Below are positions 6,824 through 7,192 of a stretch of 7,192 nucleotides of DNA, in pieces. Both the position numbers and the translations under genes were made by a program. The notes under the pieces are model-generated. The model saw nothing but the letters and a program-made list of their open reading frames with translations, was not told the origin of the DNA and did not search any database. How positions within the stretch are numbered: the stretch's first letter is position 1; each line of letters starts with the position of its first letter. Source of the stretch: Alistipes sp. (GTDB lineage Bacteria > Bacteroidota > Bacteroidia > Bacteroidales > Rikenellaceae); the NCBI GenBank assembly GCA_017629615.1, contig JAGBWT010000097.1:1-7192 (forward strand), read 5' to 3'.

Positions 6824-6875
6824 GAAAATCCCCAAGGCAGGAGCAGACTCTGCGTATGTGACTGTCTTGGGGATT
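6823..6875 (-). terminator. Probable rho-independent terminator of purB
   Basis: Arms at 6827-6840 and 6862-6875 pair over 14 positions (AATCCCCAAGGCAG with CTGTCTTGGGGATT, one G-T wobble), GC-rich in the middle. Read on the minus strand, the stem ends in ATTTTCGC, a short T-run, 36 bases past the purB stop. The 21-base loop contains a small GCAG/CTGC stem (6843-6846 with 6850-6853). The long loop and weak T-run are atypical, so it could instead be a repeat element or RNA-stabilising hairpin. Confidence 0.6.
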
Positions 6876-6884
6876 GAGCATAAC

Positions 6885-6898
6885 GCAGCAAATGCTGC
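6885..6898. repeat. Short inverted repeat just past the purB stop
   Basis: GCAGCA (6885-6890) and TGCTGC (6893-6898) are perfect complements separated by AA, which would fold as a 5-bp stem with an AAAT loop. It lies 12 bases beyond the purB stop and has no T-run, so alone it is unlikely to terminate transcription. Confidence 0.45.
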
Positions 6899-6910
6899 AT
6901 AGAATCAATT

Positions 6911-7192
6911 TTACTTATTGAAGACGCGATTATATATGTAATCCACATTCTTCAAATAGTAGTCGAGCGTAAAGCAACCGTCCAACTCCTCGCGAGTAAG
7001 CAACGACATCACTTTCTCGTTCTCGGCAAGCAGTTCCTGATAGTCGGCACGCTCGGCCATAGCACGCATTGCGACAGGTTGCACGGTATCGTACGCCTCC
7101 TCGCGCGAAAGACCCTTATCAATCAAGGCGTTCATCACGCGCTGTGCAAAGATAACCTTACGGGTGCGATAGATATTCTCCATCATCACATC
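6911..7192 (-). CDS. purB: Adenylosuccinate lyase, C-terminal part (5' end outside the window)
   Basis: PurB catalyses two fumarate-releasing steps of purine synthesis: SAICAR to AICAR, and adenylosuccinate to AMP. Only the last 93 residues are here, and the frame stays open to the window edge at 7192. They form the C-terminal helical domain, recognised from the ENIYRTRKVIFAQRVMNAL stretch near the start, REEAYDTVQPVAMRAM, and the ending LDYYLKNVDYIYNRVF, which resemble Bacteroidota PurB (from memory). The catalytic SSxMPxKxNP loop lies in the missing part, so integrity cannot be judged. The stop is TAA at 6911-6913. The gene runs towards the pyr operon, placing a purine and a pyrimidine gene tail to tail with terminators between. 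A different lyase of the same superfamily is possible but less likely. Confidence 0.85.
   Translation of the reverse strand, partial: DVMMENIYRTRKVIFAQRVMNALIDKGLSREEAYDTVQPVAMRAMAERADYQELLAENEKVMSLLTREELDGCFTLDYYLKNVDYIYNRVFNK

Noticed and set aside
6647..6835. 62-codon minus-strand frame with a cysteine-rich start (CLKCNFC)
   Set aside because: It needs a TTG start inside a terminator stem, ends in the other terminator, and matches no known small protein. The cysteines are suggestive only.
7187..7189. GTG at the right edge as a start codon for the minus-strand gene
   Set aside because: It lies mid-domain in PurB and the frame continues to the window edge, so the start is outside.

Overview
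The window is a de novo pyrimidine (UMP) biosynthesis operon read left to right, followed by the tail of a convergent purine gene. It is almost entirely coding, and all six pyrimidine genes lie on the plus strand with gaps of 24 nt or less or a short overlap, so they are very probably one transcript. The host is most likely a member of the Bacteroidota, perhaps a gut Bacteroidales/Rikenellaceae (Alistipes-like) lineage. The reasons are the A-rich or nondescript leaders without Shine-Dalgarno sequences before most genes, the general codon style, and the Bacteroidota-like PurB tail. This placement is inference; no rRNA or other marker gene is present.

Layout: 1-2472 is carB, cut at its 5' end (carbamoyl-phosphate synthase large chain); 2481-3218 pyrK and 3212-4126 pyrD are the two subunits of an NAD-dependent (class 1B) dihydroorotate dehydrogenase and overlap by 7 nt; 4134-4835 is pyrF (OMP decarboxylase); 4854-5486 is pyrE (orotate phosphoribosyltransferase); 5511-6590 is an aspartate carbamoyltransferase whose C-terminus carries a PyrI-type four-cysteine zinc domain. 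A strong hairpin terminator at 6608-6648 closes the operon. A non-coding stretch of about 260 bases with several inverted repeats follows, and then the 3' end of purB on the minus strand from 7192 down to 6911.

Together the genes supply pathway steps 1 (CarB, with CarA presumably upstream), 2 (PyrB), 4 (PyrD+PyrK), 5 (PyrE) and 6 (PyrF). Step 3, dihydroorotase (PyrC), is not in the window. The order carB-pyrK-pyrD-pyrF-pyrE matches the Bacillus pyr operon, and the proteins look more Clostridia-like than like the usual Bacteroides versions, which suggests ancestral transfer of the block.

The most interesting item is the 359-residue PyrB. It is a catalytic chain with all expected active-site residues fused by a short linker to only the zinc half of a regulatory chain, with the nucleotide-binding (allosteric) half missing. 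This looks like an aspartate carbamoyltransferase that kept the regulatory subunit's docking module but lost its effector sensor. No CRISPR array, mobile element, tRNA or rRNA gene was seen.
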